Source: Onchocerca lupi (Eukaryota; Nematoda; Chromadorea; Rhabditida; Onchocercidae). Taken from it: 64,000 nt of DNA. Shown here piece by piece: positions 26,482 through 40,328 of the stretch (position 1 is its first letter; each line of letters starts with the position of its first letter). The stretch lies in the NCBI GenBank assembly GCA_028564675.1, contig JAOVVO010000345.1, positions 18,602 through 82,601 of the forward strand, in the 5' to 3' direction. The notes below the pieces were generated by a model. That model saw only the letters and a list, made by a program, of their open reading frames with translations, ran no database searches and was not told the DNA's origin. A program made the translations under genes and the position numbers.

Positions 26482-28291
26482 ACTGATAATATTATCAAAT
26501 TATCCGTTAGCTATGATACATTATCAATGCAAAAAAAAAAAAAAAATCTAATGAATAGCGGCGGATCTCCAAAAATTTTTAATTTATTAATTAAATTTAT
26601 CAATTTAAATTTGATTAAAAAGAGAAAATAATTACATTTTTCGTTTGTTTATTACAGGCATATGTATATTTAATCTATAATTGAATAACTTTTGAGCTTA
26701 TTTTGAAATATGATCGTAATATTTCATGATATAATTTAGAATGTTGATAATTTTGATATGAAATTTCAATTTGCTTAAATTTTTAATCCTTTTTGCTAAT
26801 TAACAATGATATTAATTAACACGAAACAACAATTTATTCTATCTCTTCACAATTTCAATTGCAACAAGAATTTCAAATTAGTAAAATGTTATAAAATTTC
26901 ATTGATATGTTAAAAAAAAAAAAAAAAAAATCCACTATATGCTAATTTTCTTGCAGAGAATAGCAGTAATGAAAAAAAATGAAGCAATTTGAAATTGAAA
27001 TTAATAAAATTTCAATTAAAAATTTTTTTTTTTTTTGAATCAAAAATTAATCACTGTTATTATCATTATTAATATTCCTATCATATCATCATTATTATTA
27101 TTTGTTATCAGATTTATTTAAGCTAATATGGATAAATATAATTTTTTGTTGATATGATAGATACGCTAGATATGATATGATATGATATGATAGGAATAAT
27201 TGCACAATAAGAAAATTAATTAACAATAATAACAATAATTAGTTCTTATTCGACAAGAAAAAAATATTTGTTTTAGAAAAAATTTTTTAAACATTTTCAT
27301 TTTTTGGAATAGAAATTAAATAAGCGGAATATTAATTTTTTTACTTTAACTAAACTTTTTTTTTTCATATTTTTATGATCAGCAAGAGAAGATTCAATGA
27401 TATGATTGTGATTCGATGATGGAATTTTTTCGATTGATAATCAAAATAAATTTGAATTCATTAACTAATGTTGTTGTTATGATAACTTCTCGAAACACTT
27501 TAATTGATCGTTTAATTAACAGTTTAATTGGTCATTTTTCATTGAACATTTTAAATACCATGATTGAAATCTGAAATTGTAATCGAATTTGAGTAATAAA
27601 AAAAAAGTATTCCATTAAGCAAATTTTCATCTTAGAACTTGTAAACTTTTATATTATATATAAAATAATATCAATTATTTTTTCGTTTAAATCTAATATT
27701 ATCGATTATTTCTTCATTTAAATTTTTCAAATATATTACTCTAAAATTATAATAATTTTCCTATAAATCTTATTAATTTTAGCAAAAATTTTTATGAAAA
27801 AATTTCTGTTTTTTGTTGATTGTATTTTGTTAGAATTCATTTGTCTACTAATTGATTTTTATTTTTTCAATTTTAACTTACAATTTGTAATAGAATTTTT
27901 TGACTCAAATAATATACTTAATAACTGGAATTAAATATGCGGTAGTTTTAGCACGTGCTTGAGAAATTTTACTTGTGATATTTTAGTTATATTTTACCTA
28001 CAGCTTTACTTTTTTTTTTTGACATTCTAGTAAGAATTCAAATTATTGTTTACGCTTTACTTAATCATTAACTTAATTACTGTTTTAGCTAATTATTACT
28101 TTACTTAATGCTTTACTCAAATTATTATTAATACTTTATTTAATTACTTTTATTTGACAAATTTTGATTACACTTATCTTAACCATACACAGATGCAATA
28201 TCTAATTTAATATTATAGTATATTTTAATCAAATTATTAAATTTATTAATTAAAAATTTTTTTTAAATTTAAAATTTATTTATTCGAAAAC
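26482..28291. other. Convergent intergenic region
   Basis: The bestrophin gene (+) and the GPCR gene (-) point at each other across this 1.8 kb. It contains a short GATAT pentamer run near 27168-27192 and many homopolymers. I see no coding signal. Confidence 0.6.
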
Positions 28292-31200
28292 TTACGTACT
28301 TCCAGTTCGTCGTGCCTTATCACTAAATTGCATGAGATTTGCAGAAAATCGATTAACTTTTCGTTGAGTTAATTCAAATAAACGTGCACGAAAATGTCGA
28401 CTTGTTAGGCAAAATAAAATAAAATTACATGCTTTATCAATTATCACCAATGTACTAAAAATAAACTTTTACAAGTTTTTCAGTAATTAATTTCATTTGA
28501 TTTTTAATTAAATTTGTAAATAAACAATTTTCACATCGATTACTTCTTTTTTTTTTTTCAATTATTATTGGTTTTATCGAATATTTTAGCACAAATATTT
28601 ACGTCATCTGATAATCTAATATTTATTTATGTTGACAAGATAGTAGAAATATTTATTCTTTAGTAGGAGTAATTAGAAAAATTTTTTAATATTGATAAAG
28701 TTTTTGAAATTTTTTGAAAAATTTTTACAAAATTTTATGAAATAAATTTTTTTTTTTTTTTTTGAAAATAATTAACAAAGATGATTTTTTTTTTTGCTTT
28801 GCTTTTTTTTTTTACAAAAAAAATTTTAGAAAAATTGGTAAAAAAGCAAAATAAATGAAAAAACAAACTTTCCAAGAAGTGTAAAATTATAATTTAGCTT
28901 CTTTTCATGTGCTAAATTGACCAAATGTATGACCGCTGATGGACCATTTAAAATAATAAATGTTGTAACAATTAATGCGACCATTAATGTGACACGATGT
29001 TCCATCTTCAGATATCGCAAGCTACGTTTTCTTTTTGATAAACTGAAGAAAAAAAAAAAGAAAAAATAAGTCGCAAAATTTGTAAATCGTAAATAATTTT
29101 TTAATTTAAAAGTCGTAAATAATTTTTTTTTTCTTTTAAATAGAATAAATTCCATCATTTTTTTCGTGCAATTTCATAATTTCAAATAGCTTAAAAAGGT
29201 TCCAAAACAAAAATTAAGCATTTTTTAAAAATTTTGATAATTTAAATTAATTCAATTTAAAAATATCATTAATATATGTATTATTACTTTTATTGCCGAT
29301 TCATTTGAATGCTGATGTTAATTTATAAACTTAATTTTTTTAGCAATCATCAAATGTAACAAATAAATTACACATATTTTAAATAGTAAATAATATGAGG
29401 AAAGGAAAAAAAAAACAAGAAAAAATTCGTAATTTCTTGCGTCATACCTAATTAATTTATACCATAAGTAATCACAAATATCATTATGGTATTACTGTAA
29501 TAATGATACAACAAATTGTTGATGAAATATATAAAATAGCGAGATCAGAAATATTTACGGTCGTTGATTAGTCGAAACGAGTAATAAGTTACGACGATTT
29601 CGCAATATACAAAGTAACAAAAAATTAAGAAATGATAATAAAAATATCGGCAAAATAATTGTCGTAACAGCATTTATTGTAACACTGATATCAATAAAAT
29701 TACGATATGTTTCAGAGTACGGATTTGTTTGATTCCAAAACCATCGACTGAAATTAAGAAATTTTAATTAGATTAAACTTAATGAAATTGATTGAGATTT
29801 AAATTTCGTAGCAAAACGCTAAAAAATTATGCAAAAACTGAAGGCATTTAAATCTTTTTTAATACAAAACATTCTAATATTTATTACTATTATAATAAAA
29901 TTCATAAAAAATATGAACAATAATTTTAATTCTAATTGGTCCTAATTTTAATCTTTTTTAATTCGTCTTATCATTCGAATCATTGATTATTTTTATTTTT
30001 ATTAATAATCGATGCATATAGCATTCATTTCAATTTTTTATATCAGTAAATAAAAATAAATGAAATAAAATTTTAAAATATTTGTAGAAAATTTTTTTTT
30101 TTGCAAATTGAAATTTTGGCAAGAATTGTATCAATTATTTTATGTATATCTATAAAAATCAGCTATAATAGTGAATAAATTTTCTGATTTTTTCAAAATT
30201 TTGCATTTTTAAAAAAATCCTAATTTTCAAAGATTTACTTTCCAGAAAAAAAAAAACTTTTTTGAACAAACCCATCATTATTGATCATAATGCATCTGGA
30301 GTAAATTTGAGTTCGATGACAATAATCACGCATAAAACATTTGTATTGAAAATGTCGATAAAAATTAACAATTCCGGTAATTATTACGATTACAGTAATC
30401 AGTAACAGTGTACGGTATTTATTCCAATCAGTTTTAGCATGCAATGGTCTTCTAATACCAATCAAACGATCCGCACATACAGCTACTACTAACCTAAATT
30501 TAAATTTGTTTCAATTTAAAAATTTTGGCAATTTATTAAAAATTGTTAATTTCCAAAAAAAAAAAAAAAAAATTTAAAATTACTTGGATTTTTGTAAAAA
30601 TCAGAAAAACAAAAATTAAAAATGACCAGAAAAAAAGAAATTGAAATAAACAAACCAAATAGCAGCACTGGATACCCAATTAGTTAAAGATAATAAATGA
30701 ATTTTTATATGAAAATAGATATAACGATAAGTATAATTATAGGTAAATAATGGATAAGTAGCCAAAATATTTGGTAAAAGAAGTAATAAAAATATAATAT
30801 CAGCTATTGCTAATGCTGCCAAAAAAATATTTGATCTAAAATAGTATTAAAAATTATTTGATATAATTTTAAATTATATTTTGGATAATAATATTCAAAT
30901 TTTAACATGAAAAAAAAAAAGATGCAATAACTATTTCTTGCTAATTTCCATCTTTTGATTTCATTATTTTTCCACACTTTTTATTTTCATTTTTTTTTTT
31001 GTTTTTCAACCTTTGACCTTTCAATTATTTGCTACATAACAGCTGCCACTTTATTTCCTTCATACTACTCATCAATTATAATCTAAATTTAATAATAATC
31101 ATAACAAATTTCATATATTTTAATTAGCTAAAAATTTACACCATATTAAAATTAATTAATTTTCCGTTCTTACTACTGTATATTTTGTAAATTATTAAAA

Positions 31201-31470
31201 ATTTTCTCGAAATTTTTCCTTTCATAAATAAAATTTTTTGCAAATTTTTAAAATTTAAATTAAAAAATTCATTTAAAAATAGAAAAAAAAAATGCATAAC
31301 CTGCTTCTCATCGAACGATTAAGCAATACAGTAAGATTTAATACATTTCCTGTAATTCCAAATATTACAATTCCTGGATAGAGACATCGTTGTAGATATT
31401 TTTCCACTTCATTTCCATATAATTGCATTTGTTGATTTGTTAAACAAATATTTGATCCATTGCTCGACAT
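28292..31470 (-). CDS. Rhodopsin-family GPCR, neuropeptide-receptor-like
   Basis: Six exons in minus order give 376 residues: 31470-31301, 30835-30656, 30493-30239, 29747-29559, 29042-28869, 28454-28292. A seven-helix receptor is clear: TM1 with GN (residues 41-42) in FGITGNVLNL, TM2 with LAIAD (D69), and TM3 ending WLVVAVCADRLIG with the DRY-equivalent D125-R126-L127. TM4 and TM5 follow, then TM6 (TFIILNGPSAV) after a basic KRKR loop, and TM7 with DKACNFILFC in place of NPxxY. The helix 2-3 pattern (LTNWVSSAAIW) resembles nematode FMRFamide-type peptide receptors, but the ligand is unknown. I see no cysteine at the start of TM3, whereas cysteines are present between TM4 and TM5. The start is ATG 31470, because the longer upstream frame has no ATG. 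Exon 3 ends in a long T run, so its exact 3' end is slightly uncertain. Confidence 0.88.
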
Positions 31471-31949
31471 ATCGAAAAAATAAAAAACTAAAAAAATTGA
31501 AATGAATAAATTCAAAAAAAAAAAAAAAAAAAAAAAAAATCGAAAAAAAAAAAAAAAAATTGATAAGAAATCCAGAAAAAAAAAAAGATCAAAAATGATC
31601 TATTATCTATTATTTTCTTTTTTTGCTTAAAAAATTTTTTCTCAATTTTTTTTTATTTGTTAATTACATAAATTACAATTTCATATATACTAATAAATCG
31701 AGATCGTATAAAATTAATAAAAATATTAATAAATCGAAAAATCTAATTAAAAATTATTAAAATTTTATGCATTACTTAATTATTCTCTTTGCATTATCTG
31801 CCTTATCTTCTTATCAATTTTAATTTTTTTTTTTTTTTATTATTGAAAGAAAAGTTTGCACTATCATTATTAAGACTTATTACTGCAAGCCATTGATTTC
31901 TAATGAAAATATCATATCTGAACCGGATCATCAACTAAATGAGATAAAT
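31471..31949. other. Upstream region of the GPCR gene
   Basis: Contains two near-adjacent long A runs at 31514-31558 and otherwise AT-rich sequence. No element can be identified. Confidence 0.5.
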
Positions 31950-33770
31950 GATAAAGTTGCTAATTTAAAAAGGTGATTTAAAAAATAAAATCGATAATGC
32001 TAATGAAAGAAATTTTAATGCGGAAAGAAATAACTGGCAAACAAAAATTTTCGAAGAAGAATCGACGAAGTTTTAAATCATTTTAAGACTGAAGCTTTAA
32101 ATCATCTTAAGATTGATCGAGAAATAATAGAAAGAAACGAATTAGTAAAGTGTTCAGTTGGAGAAAGTACATGAAAGACATAAAAGTACATCAAGATTTG
32201 TGGATCATTTGTGTAACGAATTGAAAGCTTTGATTAAAGAAAATTTTTGAAGAAGTGCTTAAAATGATACGGAAGTAATTCCAACAATCTACATTACAAC
32301 ATTGGATGAAATTCGTGATCTCATTTGAAGTTTGCAACTTCAGAAATGCTTTTAAAAAAAAAAAAAAAAAAACGCCAGAAAATGAAGAAATGGCTAAATT
32401 ATTTCAAAAAGTAACTGTTAAAGATGTGATAATAGCTCCAAGCCAAATTGATCAAATTGTGACAATCTATGCTAAACAATTTGTTGATATGAACAAAATT
32501 ATGCAACAGATTAGCTATTTTAATAAAAATTACGCATTTTATTCAAATTTCCTTGGACTAATTTTTTTTTTTGATGAGATTAGAAATGAATAGATATAGA
32601 TCCGATGAACAAGTGGCTGATAATTTTGATAAACTTAAGAAAGCAGCTGTAGGAGCTTGGAGATAATTTACGTAGTCATTAAATGGTTTACGTGATAATT
32701 TAAAATCATTGAACTAAATGATTTTCAATGATTTAAATGATTCAGGGATGCGAATGATTAATGATTTAATGATTTATGACAGAATTACAAAAGCTTTATC
32801 GAACAATTAGATCGATTAGAATTACTGATTATTGAGGAGACACAATAGAAATACTGAAGATTTGAAATCTTCGATGAATAGCAAATTGCATGATGAAAAT
32901 ATTTTGAATGAATCGGCCCAAAAATTGATTCAAGAATTAGAATTTCTTAATGTTAAGCTTTCGATCAAGCCGGTTATTCATGAAAAATTTGAAGAAGAGA
33001 TGTTTAAACCATCAGTTGCTTCCGTTGCAAGTTCAATTTGCAGTTTCTTAAAAAAAAAAAAAAAAGACGGTGAAGCAAAACGTACTCATAAACATGTTGA
33101 TCGTGTGTTTCAACTGGCAATTGAAACTTAAATAGAAAAATTAAATCATATTTGTTCACTTATTAGCCAACAATTGGACAATTTTGCAAAAGCAGAAAGT
33201 TAGGATAAGGCAATGATGATTATAAGGATGAAATTTAGAAAAATTAGTACCGAATTATATGATGAAGAGATTTTGATGAAGTTTGATGAAGAACAATTAC
33301 AGTAGCTTCATGTAGAAGATGAGAAAATGCAAACATTGATTGTAGAGGTGCAAAAATTACGAGCAAAATAAAATTGAACAAAATGAAAGTGATGCAATTT
33401 GAGCTTACAAAGCTGGAAGAAAAAATATCTTTAAAAAAATAGCCAATCAATTACGTGCATATGATATAGATCTAAAAAATACCGATAATCCAGAACATAT
33501 TAATGAAAAAGCAAAAATTTAAAAAAAAAAAACGCAAAATTGAAAATTTAAAACAATTCTTCGTTTCAAGATTGGATAAGTTGAAAGATTGTGAAATGCA
33601 ATATCATGACTAACGAAGAACGTATTGATATGAAAAAATATTGGATGAAACAATATCACTCATTGATAAGTTACATATTTTACGGGATTCTAGTATAAAT
33701 TATCTAAAATCATTGAATGACTGGAAAATTAAAATAGCAGGACTTGTGAAACATTGAAGAATAATCACTA
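31950..33770 (+). pseudogene. Intronless relic of a long coiled-coil protein
   Basis: About 1.8 kb reads as protein-like sequence in shifting + strand frames, broken by many stops and frameshifts. Recognisable stretches include QKVTVKDVIIAPSQIDQIV (near 32407), ENILNESAQKLIQELEFLN (near 32901), EKLNHICSLISQQLDNFAKA (near 33136) and ISTELYDEEILMKFDEEQ (near 33244). The composition is rich in E, K, L, I and Q with heptad-like spacing, as in spectrin-repeat or other large coiled-coil proteins. The block lacks the short exons and introns of every intact gene in this window, which suggests a processed (retrotransposed) copy or a fragment of a very long exon. No poly-A tail or target-site duplication is evident. 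I do not recognise the parent gene. Confidence 0.45.
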
Positions 33771-36585
33771 TTTTGCTACATTTATTTCTAGAGCAATTAA
33801 TCATCTTGATTATTGATTAAACCAAAGGTTGAAAAGGTCATTTTTCGTTCTTAATGTGTTAAGAAACTAAATCAAAGGAAATCCATTTGTTATAGAATTA
33901 ACACAGATTCCTTCGAACGAATTCGAAGATCAAAATTTCTCTGCTCAAACAAATACTTTATGCCATAAATCATTGATCTTTCATTCAAATCGTTCTCTCT
34001 CTCTATTTTCAATGTCGGGAAAATTGAAAATTAATTTTGAACTAAAATTAAGTATTATAAAAAATTAAATAATGAAATGGTTAAAAAACTTATAAAATTT
34101 TCTAATGAATCTTTATTTGTAAAATTACTTCTCAATGTATGCTAATTTCCATGCTAATCTACAACATTTCATCTAAAACATTATCATAATTTTAGCTAAA
34201 ATAATTCTAATCAAATGATTAATTCTGTGCTTACATATCCATTTCCATTTCTTGTATTCAATTGAATTGTATCACAACATTTTGCATTTTGTAAAAACTG
34301 TTCTTTTCTCACAATTATCGTGTTATCAATCAATTGTATTACATCCCAACACGATCAATTTTTAACAGCCAAATATCCCTATAAAATTCCGAAAACACTC
34401 TTCCATTTTCATTCATTCCAGTTGGATTCACTTCAACTGGACGATCTTAGGCTATTTTACTCCTCTTCAAATTCCCAAAATACATTCTTCTCTAAAATTC
34501 CAATCGATATCATCCAATTTCCTTCACGATACGCCTGATTTTCTACTGTACTGTCAATTATTTGTTATTCGATTATTGCTACTGTGAAGAAAGGAATTAA
34601 TACAAATTTGTCCCATCCACAGCTCAACTCAACAGCAAACTTTCCACAACAAATAATAATTTTTAGATATATAATTGGAATAATTATGAAAGCAAAAATT
34701 TCAAATGAAATTTGATTTTTATTTAATTATGTAAAAATAACCAATTCACTAAAATTTTGGCTCATTTTCAAACTATAGCAAAATTAAATCTTGCTTGAGA
34801 GGAAATTTGAAATTAAGCAATTTTTTTTTTCTGAAAGAGATTTAATTGAATTTCTAATTGAACCAAATTGTTATGCAGCTGAGCTCTATCATTACATTAA
34901 TTTTTCAATGAATTCAATGATTTCCGGATCTAATTGATATTTTTCTTCAATTGAATTTTGATACGAAAGATATTAATTTAATTTTCATTCATGCATTGAA
35001 AGTTTCAAATGATATTGAAAAAGTTTATTTTTTCGAGATATCATGAAATTAGAAATACGAAAATTTGGTTTATTAAATACATTTTCAATTCCATAATTAA
35101 AGATGTATTTCAATTAATAAGCCAAGTTTTCTTACTTTATTTATTTTAAAAACCATATTACTTTTTTTAAAAATTCATTTTTAGATATTTTTAAGCAAAA
35201 TTTATTTTATCATAATATGAAAAACAGAACAAAAAAGAATTTAATGGATTTTTTGATTATAAAATTGAATAAAAATTGAATTTTGTTCCAAAGATCTTTT
35301 TTCAAAACTGCTTTAAAAATTCGTAAAAATTATTTAGGAACTTTTTATTTGTTAATTTCAGCGACAAAAAAAAAAAGAAAAAAACTGACATATATATATA
35401 TGATTAATAAATAGATAAAGAAAATAAACAAAATTTAAAAAAAAAAATGAATAAAAGTGGCCAAAAAAATTTTTCTAAAAAAGTTTTTCCAATTTTTTTC
35501 TTTTTTTTATTGCATTTTCTTAAAGAAAGATTTAATGCTAACCAAACAATTTAAATTAATTGTTTTTATGATGCATATTATATCCGCATGATCGCATGTC
35601 ATTTGTTAAAATATAGTTTGTCATCTATGATTTCATAAAATCAAAAAAAAAAATAAAAAATAAAAATAAAAATAAAAAAAAGAGTATAAAAATAAACTTG
35701 AAAAATAAGTTAAAAACTTTGAAATGATTTAAGATGTTATTTTCTATTATGGTTGAAGTAATTTTTTCAAATCGTAATTTCATGCATATTTTTCATTTTT
35801 ACTTATTTTATTATGCATGTTTCATTGCTGAATAAATTTTAATAAAAATCGAAATTTTACTAAAAATTTTGATGAAAAATAACAAATTTTTATGAAGTAA
35901 ATGAGAAAATTTATGAAACTGATGATTCAAAAAAAAAAAAAAAAAAAATATTTCTTATCTCTCATTGTTGAAATTCGATCAAATATATTAAATTTTTCCT
36001 ATCTCCCGATTATTTTCTAATTTTATTGTTGAATATCAAATAAAACCTTGAAAATATGCTTTTTGTGATAGATTGATTGATTTTATCTTAATTTAAATTC
36101 CGAATTTAAAAGCAGGTATATCTTATTTTGAAATTCTTGAAATATGGACATTTTTTTATTACTGTACTTTAGGTACCATAACTAAAATTAATTTTTGTGT
36201 AATAACTACTGAAGTATTCTCATTAAATTATCTGATTCGTTTCAATTATTAATTTATTAAAAAAGCATTAGATAAAATTATAAATAATATGAATACTTAA
36301 AAATTTTTCAATTATTTAAATATGAATTATTTCCCATTATTTAAATTATTTGAATTATTTAAAACAATTCTTGAAAAAAAGTAATTTTTAATCATGCGTT
36401 TATACATTGGTCAAATTATATTATCATTTTAACATAATTTGATTGAAATTTCGAAAATCTTTGGATGTTAAAAAATTCAAAAAGAAAAATTTTTTTTTAA
36501 ATTGAAAAAGTCAGCCAAATTAAGAACAAGAAAGCAGTTGGAATTAGAAAATTATCTTTGTTTGCATTCTACCAAATTCCTTCCT

Positions 36586-36596
<11 letters not shown>

Positions 36597-36626
<30 letters not shown>
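36597..36626. repeat. Poly-T run, 30 bases
   Basis: Thirty uninterrupted T bases within a longer pyrimidine-rich stretch. Confidence 0.9.
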
Positions 36627-36627
<1 letters not shown>

Positions 36628-37522
36628 AAAATAAAATTACATTTTAAATGATTTGCAATCGAATAGCTTGATGGGTTAATAAATAATTAAACTTAATGCT
36701 TTTTTTGGAATGTGAATGAGAAAACGAAAGAGAATTTGTTTCAATGATTTGAACGAATTTGTAATAATATTTTTAAGAAAAAAAAATTTGAAATTTAATT
36801 ACAGATATTTTTTATCATTTTAAGTATCACAAGGAATATACAACATATTGAATTAGGAAATATATTTGTCTATATTTATAATTAATCACTTATAATATAT
36901 TTTATTAGAAATCATTGAATGAAAAAGATTTTCTTAAAGAAATTTCAAGAGAAAAAAAAATTAATAATTGAAATAAAATAGATAAAAATCAATGTATATT
37001 CAATATAATTTTGAATTGAAAAATTCTTTTTTTGAAAATTTAAAAAATAGATAAATTTGCTTGTTTAGCAGAATTTCACGTTATTTACATACAGTTCAAT
37101 CAATGGATAAATAATTACAAAGATTAAGGATATAAAATTTTTTCAAACTGCTAATATTTAACTTTTAGTTGATAAATTTTTCAATTTAACTTTTAGTTTT
37201 AGTTAACTTTCAATTAATCTAGTTAATGAGTAATATATTTAAATATATCAGTTGTTGTAAAAATTATAAATTACTGAATGAAAATTCATGAAATTGTACT
37301 TATTAATAATTATTGAACTATTATTATACTGTACTTGTTAAATATATTTAAATTAAATTTTAATAAACTAATAAATTATAAATGTTGATAAAATATCGAA
37401 ATCAGTAATGATATCCATTTATTATCATGAATAGATGCCATTATCTTATATTAAGTTGTCGAAGTTAAATAGGTAAAAATTTTGCATAACTATGGTACAT
37501 CTCTGATAATAAATGCAGCTTT

Positions 37523-37560
37523 CAAATTATTTCCGGAATAGTTTTTCCGGAAATAATTTG
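37523..37560. repeat. Perfect 16-bp hairpin
   Basis: Left arm CAAATTATTTCCGGAA (37523-37538), six-base spacer TAGTTT, right arm TTCCGGAAATAATTTG (37545-37560). All 16 pairs match. Confidence 0.9.
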
Positions 37561-38799
37561 ATCATTAATTCATTTCCTGAATAAACTATTACAGTAGTAA
37601 TGAAATTATATGACAGAATTGTAAATTATAAAGGATTGCTTCAATATTGTTACAATGGAAATACATCTAATATAATGTTCTTGCAAATTTTCATCTTTTA
37701 TTAAATAAAATTATTCGATCATTCGATCAAACAATTCCAGAAATTCAATGTAAAATTTGAAATATTCAAAAAAAAAAGATTGAAATTTAAGATAAAATAC
37801 GAATATTACCAACTGGAAATTGCTTGAAATTCTTGGAATCATTAAAAAGTTGTAATTTCTTTTCATTCAATCAAATCAATTTGAAAATTCCAATTAAAAG
37901 AAAAAATTTCGATTTAGCTTCTTTCTCCTTTTGAACTATTTCATTTCCTCTTCCTATGTCCTGAAAATTAATGTGATTAGTTACAAATGAAAATAATTCA
38001 AATTCCTTGTTATCATCCTTTTTCGTTTTAACAAAATTAAAAAAAAAATTTCCGGATAAATTTCCGGTAAACAGGAATTTCATGAGTCATACACAATCGA
38101 TATTCTCGGAATTCCAGGAAAAACTGGAAAAGTTTTCGATTTTATCACATTTTCATTTACTACTTTCACATTACTTTCATTGCATTCTGTTTAATTTTTT
38201 TTTTTTTTTTGTGTTAAAGATTTTTGATCATGAATTAAGTTCGTATATTTTTTTTTCATTTTTATTCTTTTTATTTAGATTAAAAAAAAAAAGACAGAAA
38301 ATTAAAATTTCTGAAAAAATAAATAATCTTGAAAAGGCAAAAGACTTGGATTTATTCAAAAATAACAGTTTCCAGAAATAAACAGAAATTTAGGAAACAC
38401 ATCGTTTTAATTAATGATTAATAAAACAAATATTTCTAAATTTTTGGTTTTTTTCAATTTTTTAAAATTACTCAGAGTGAATCTGATACTAATTTTTTGA
38501 AAAAATTCAGTTAAAATTATCTGAAATCACGATTGCATAATTAATAATAACAGAAAAGATTACTTCAGATATTGTTAGATGAAATGAATTACTAAGCAAT
38601 TTTTTGTTAAAATTTGCATTTTAATCCTTATTTCATGAAGTGATGGGAATAAATTGGAATTCGGAATAAAATTTACCTTTTAAGAATAACAATTTAATAA
38701 ATGGTAGTAATTTAAATAATTGAAAAGAATTCTTTTGAAAAGTTTTTTATTTCCTCAATTATGTAAAATTACAAACTTCATTATAAATATATTGAAGTT

Positions 38800-39030
38800 T
38801 AGAATAAAAATAAAAAAATACAAATGCAAAAAAAAATTAATATATAAATAAAAAATACATAAATATAAATTTTCAACATAAAATTCAATATAAATATAAA
38901 ATATAAATATAAGTAAAAAAATGAAAATATAAGTATAAATATAAAATATAAATAAAAATTTGAATGAAAAATATAAAAAAATACTTCAGTATAAACTCCA
39001 ATATAAATTTCAGTATAAACTTTAATATAA
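38800..39030. repeat. AAATAT-type microsatellite
   Basis: A long stretch made almost only of AAATATAAATA-like units with drifting length. It creates a spurious minus-strand frame rich in Y, I and F. Confidence 0.8.
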
Positions 39031-40328
39031 ACCTGCATTAAATTATTTGGATTCGACTATGGCAAACATGATGGGATGTGAAAATTTTAAAATTTCAAAT
39101 CTAAAATAAATTAAATTTGAATAAATATTTGGAAACGGAGAAACAATCCAGTATCATCAGCACTATTGATGAATGACAACGTAAGAAATTGAAGCTATTT
39201 TATCACTGATAATTTAAAGCTTCAAAATAAATTGTCCTAATTTAAAGGTCTTATAATTGAAATAACGTTGCTTGTTCTATATTATTTAATTAACTCCTTT
39301 CTCTCTAACTTCTACATTCTTCCCTCGAACTTTTACAGTAATTTTTAACATGTCTTATAGTATATCATACAGTAATATAGGCAATACCATAAGACTGGCA
39401 ATATCATTTAAGAAATGGAATGAACAAAAATAAAAACATCATTGTATTGTTTAAACTTGACAATATTTTCAGTAACTTTCATGAATACTAATCTTTGACG
39501 AATAACACATCCATCTAGATAACCATACCGTAATATATATACCTATACAGAATCAGACTGCACCGTATCGTACACCGTATCCTTATGATTACAAATGAGA
39601 CTACTCGTCTGATAACGTTTATTTCTCTTCGATGTATATCATTGATAACTGCGTGATAAAGTCTGAAGGAGAGATATTGTTGAGCATCACTAATATAACA
39701 ATAATAATCCGTCTAAAAAAAAAAACGAGAAAGTAAGAGAAAATTAAATGAAATAAACGTCAAATTTCACTGAATTTGAAATTTTCAGAATTTTCTTTTT
39801 GTTTTTAAATTTAAGTTTCGATGAATTGCTCGATTTCTTGACCTTTGAGGATTTTTGAAATGTAGCGAAATCTGTCGACAAAGAAATCCAAATGGTTAAA
39901 ATTTATTAAATTATGTAAGGTATGTTGTTAATTATTGAAATTCGAAATTAAATATTTGGCACATATAAGAACAATAAATTGCGGAAATTAATAAAATTGA
40001 AAAATTTTTTTGAGATAATAAAAAGTGAGTGATATTAATATATGGCAAAGAAAAAGATTTGAAATGTTTATTTAAAGTTTACTCTTTTAAGAAAAACTTT
40101 AAAAAATAAATCCTGAAAGTTTTGGATGATTATCAGCCATTCTTTCCTAAGAACACTCCAGGATAATTCAGAAATCGACATGATGTCACTATTTTACAAG
40201 AATTATAATCAATCATGGTCACTGAAACTCTAAAAACCATCTGTTACACTAAATCAACAATTTTCAAAACAATAGAAATCAAGCAAATGAGGTAGTAAAA
40301 CATAATAAGCAGTGACAAATCTATCATT

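Larger units (their letters stand above)
33771..40328. other. Large intergenic region, nothing supported
   Basis: About 6.5 kb without a convincing gene. The 124-codon frame at 38007-38381 and the frame at 34320-34538 show low-complexity composition and no similarity that I recognise. Notable sequence features are a poly-T run (36597-36626), a perfect hairpin (37523-37560) and an AT microsatellite (38800-39030). Confidence 0.5.

Noticed and set aside
34320..34538. 72-codon + strand frame
   Set aside because: Pyrimidine-rich sequence gives S, F, P and L codons. No similarity or partner exon was found.
38007..38381. 124-codon + strand open frame
   Set aside because: Dominated by F, K, L and I from T/A runs. 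It has no recognised motif, no splice context, and overlaps a minus-strand frame of equal length and quality.
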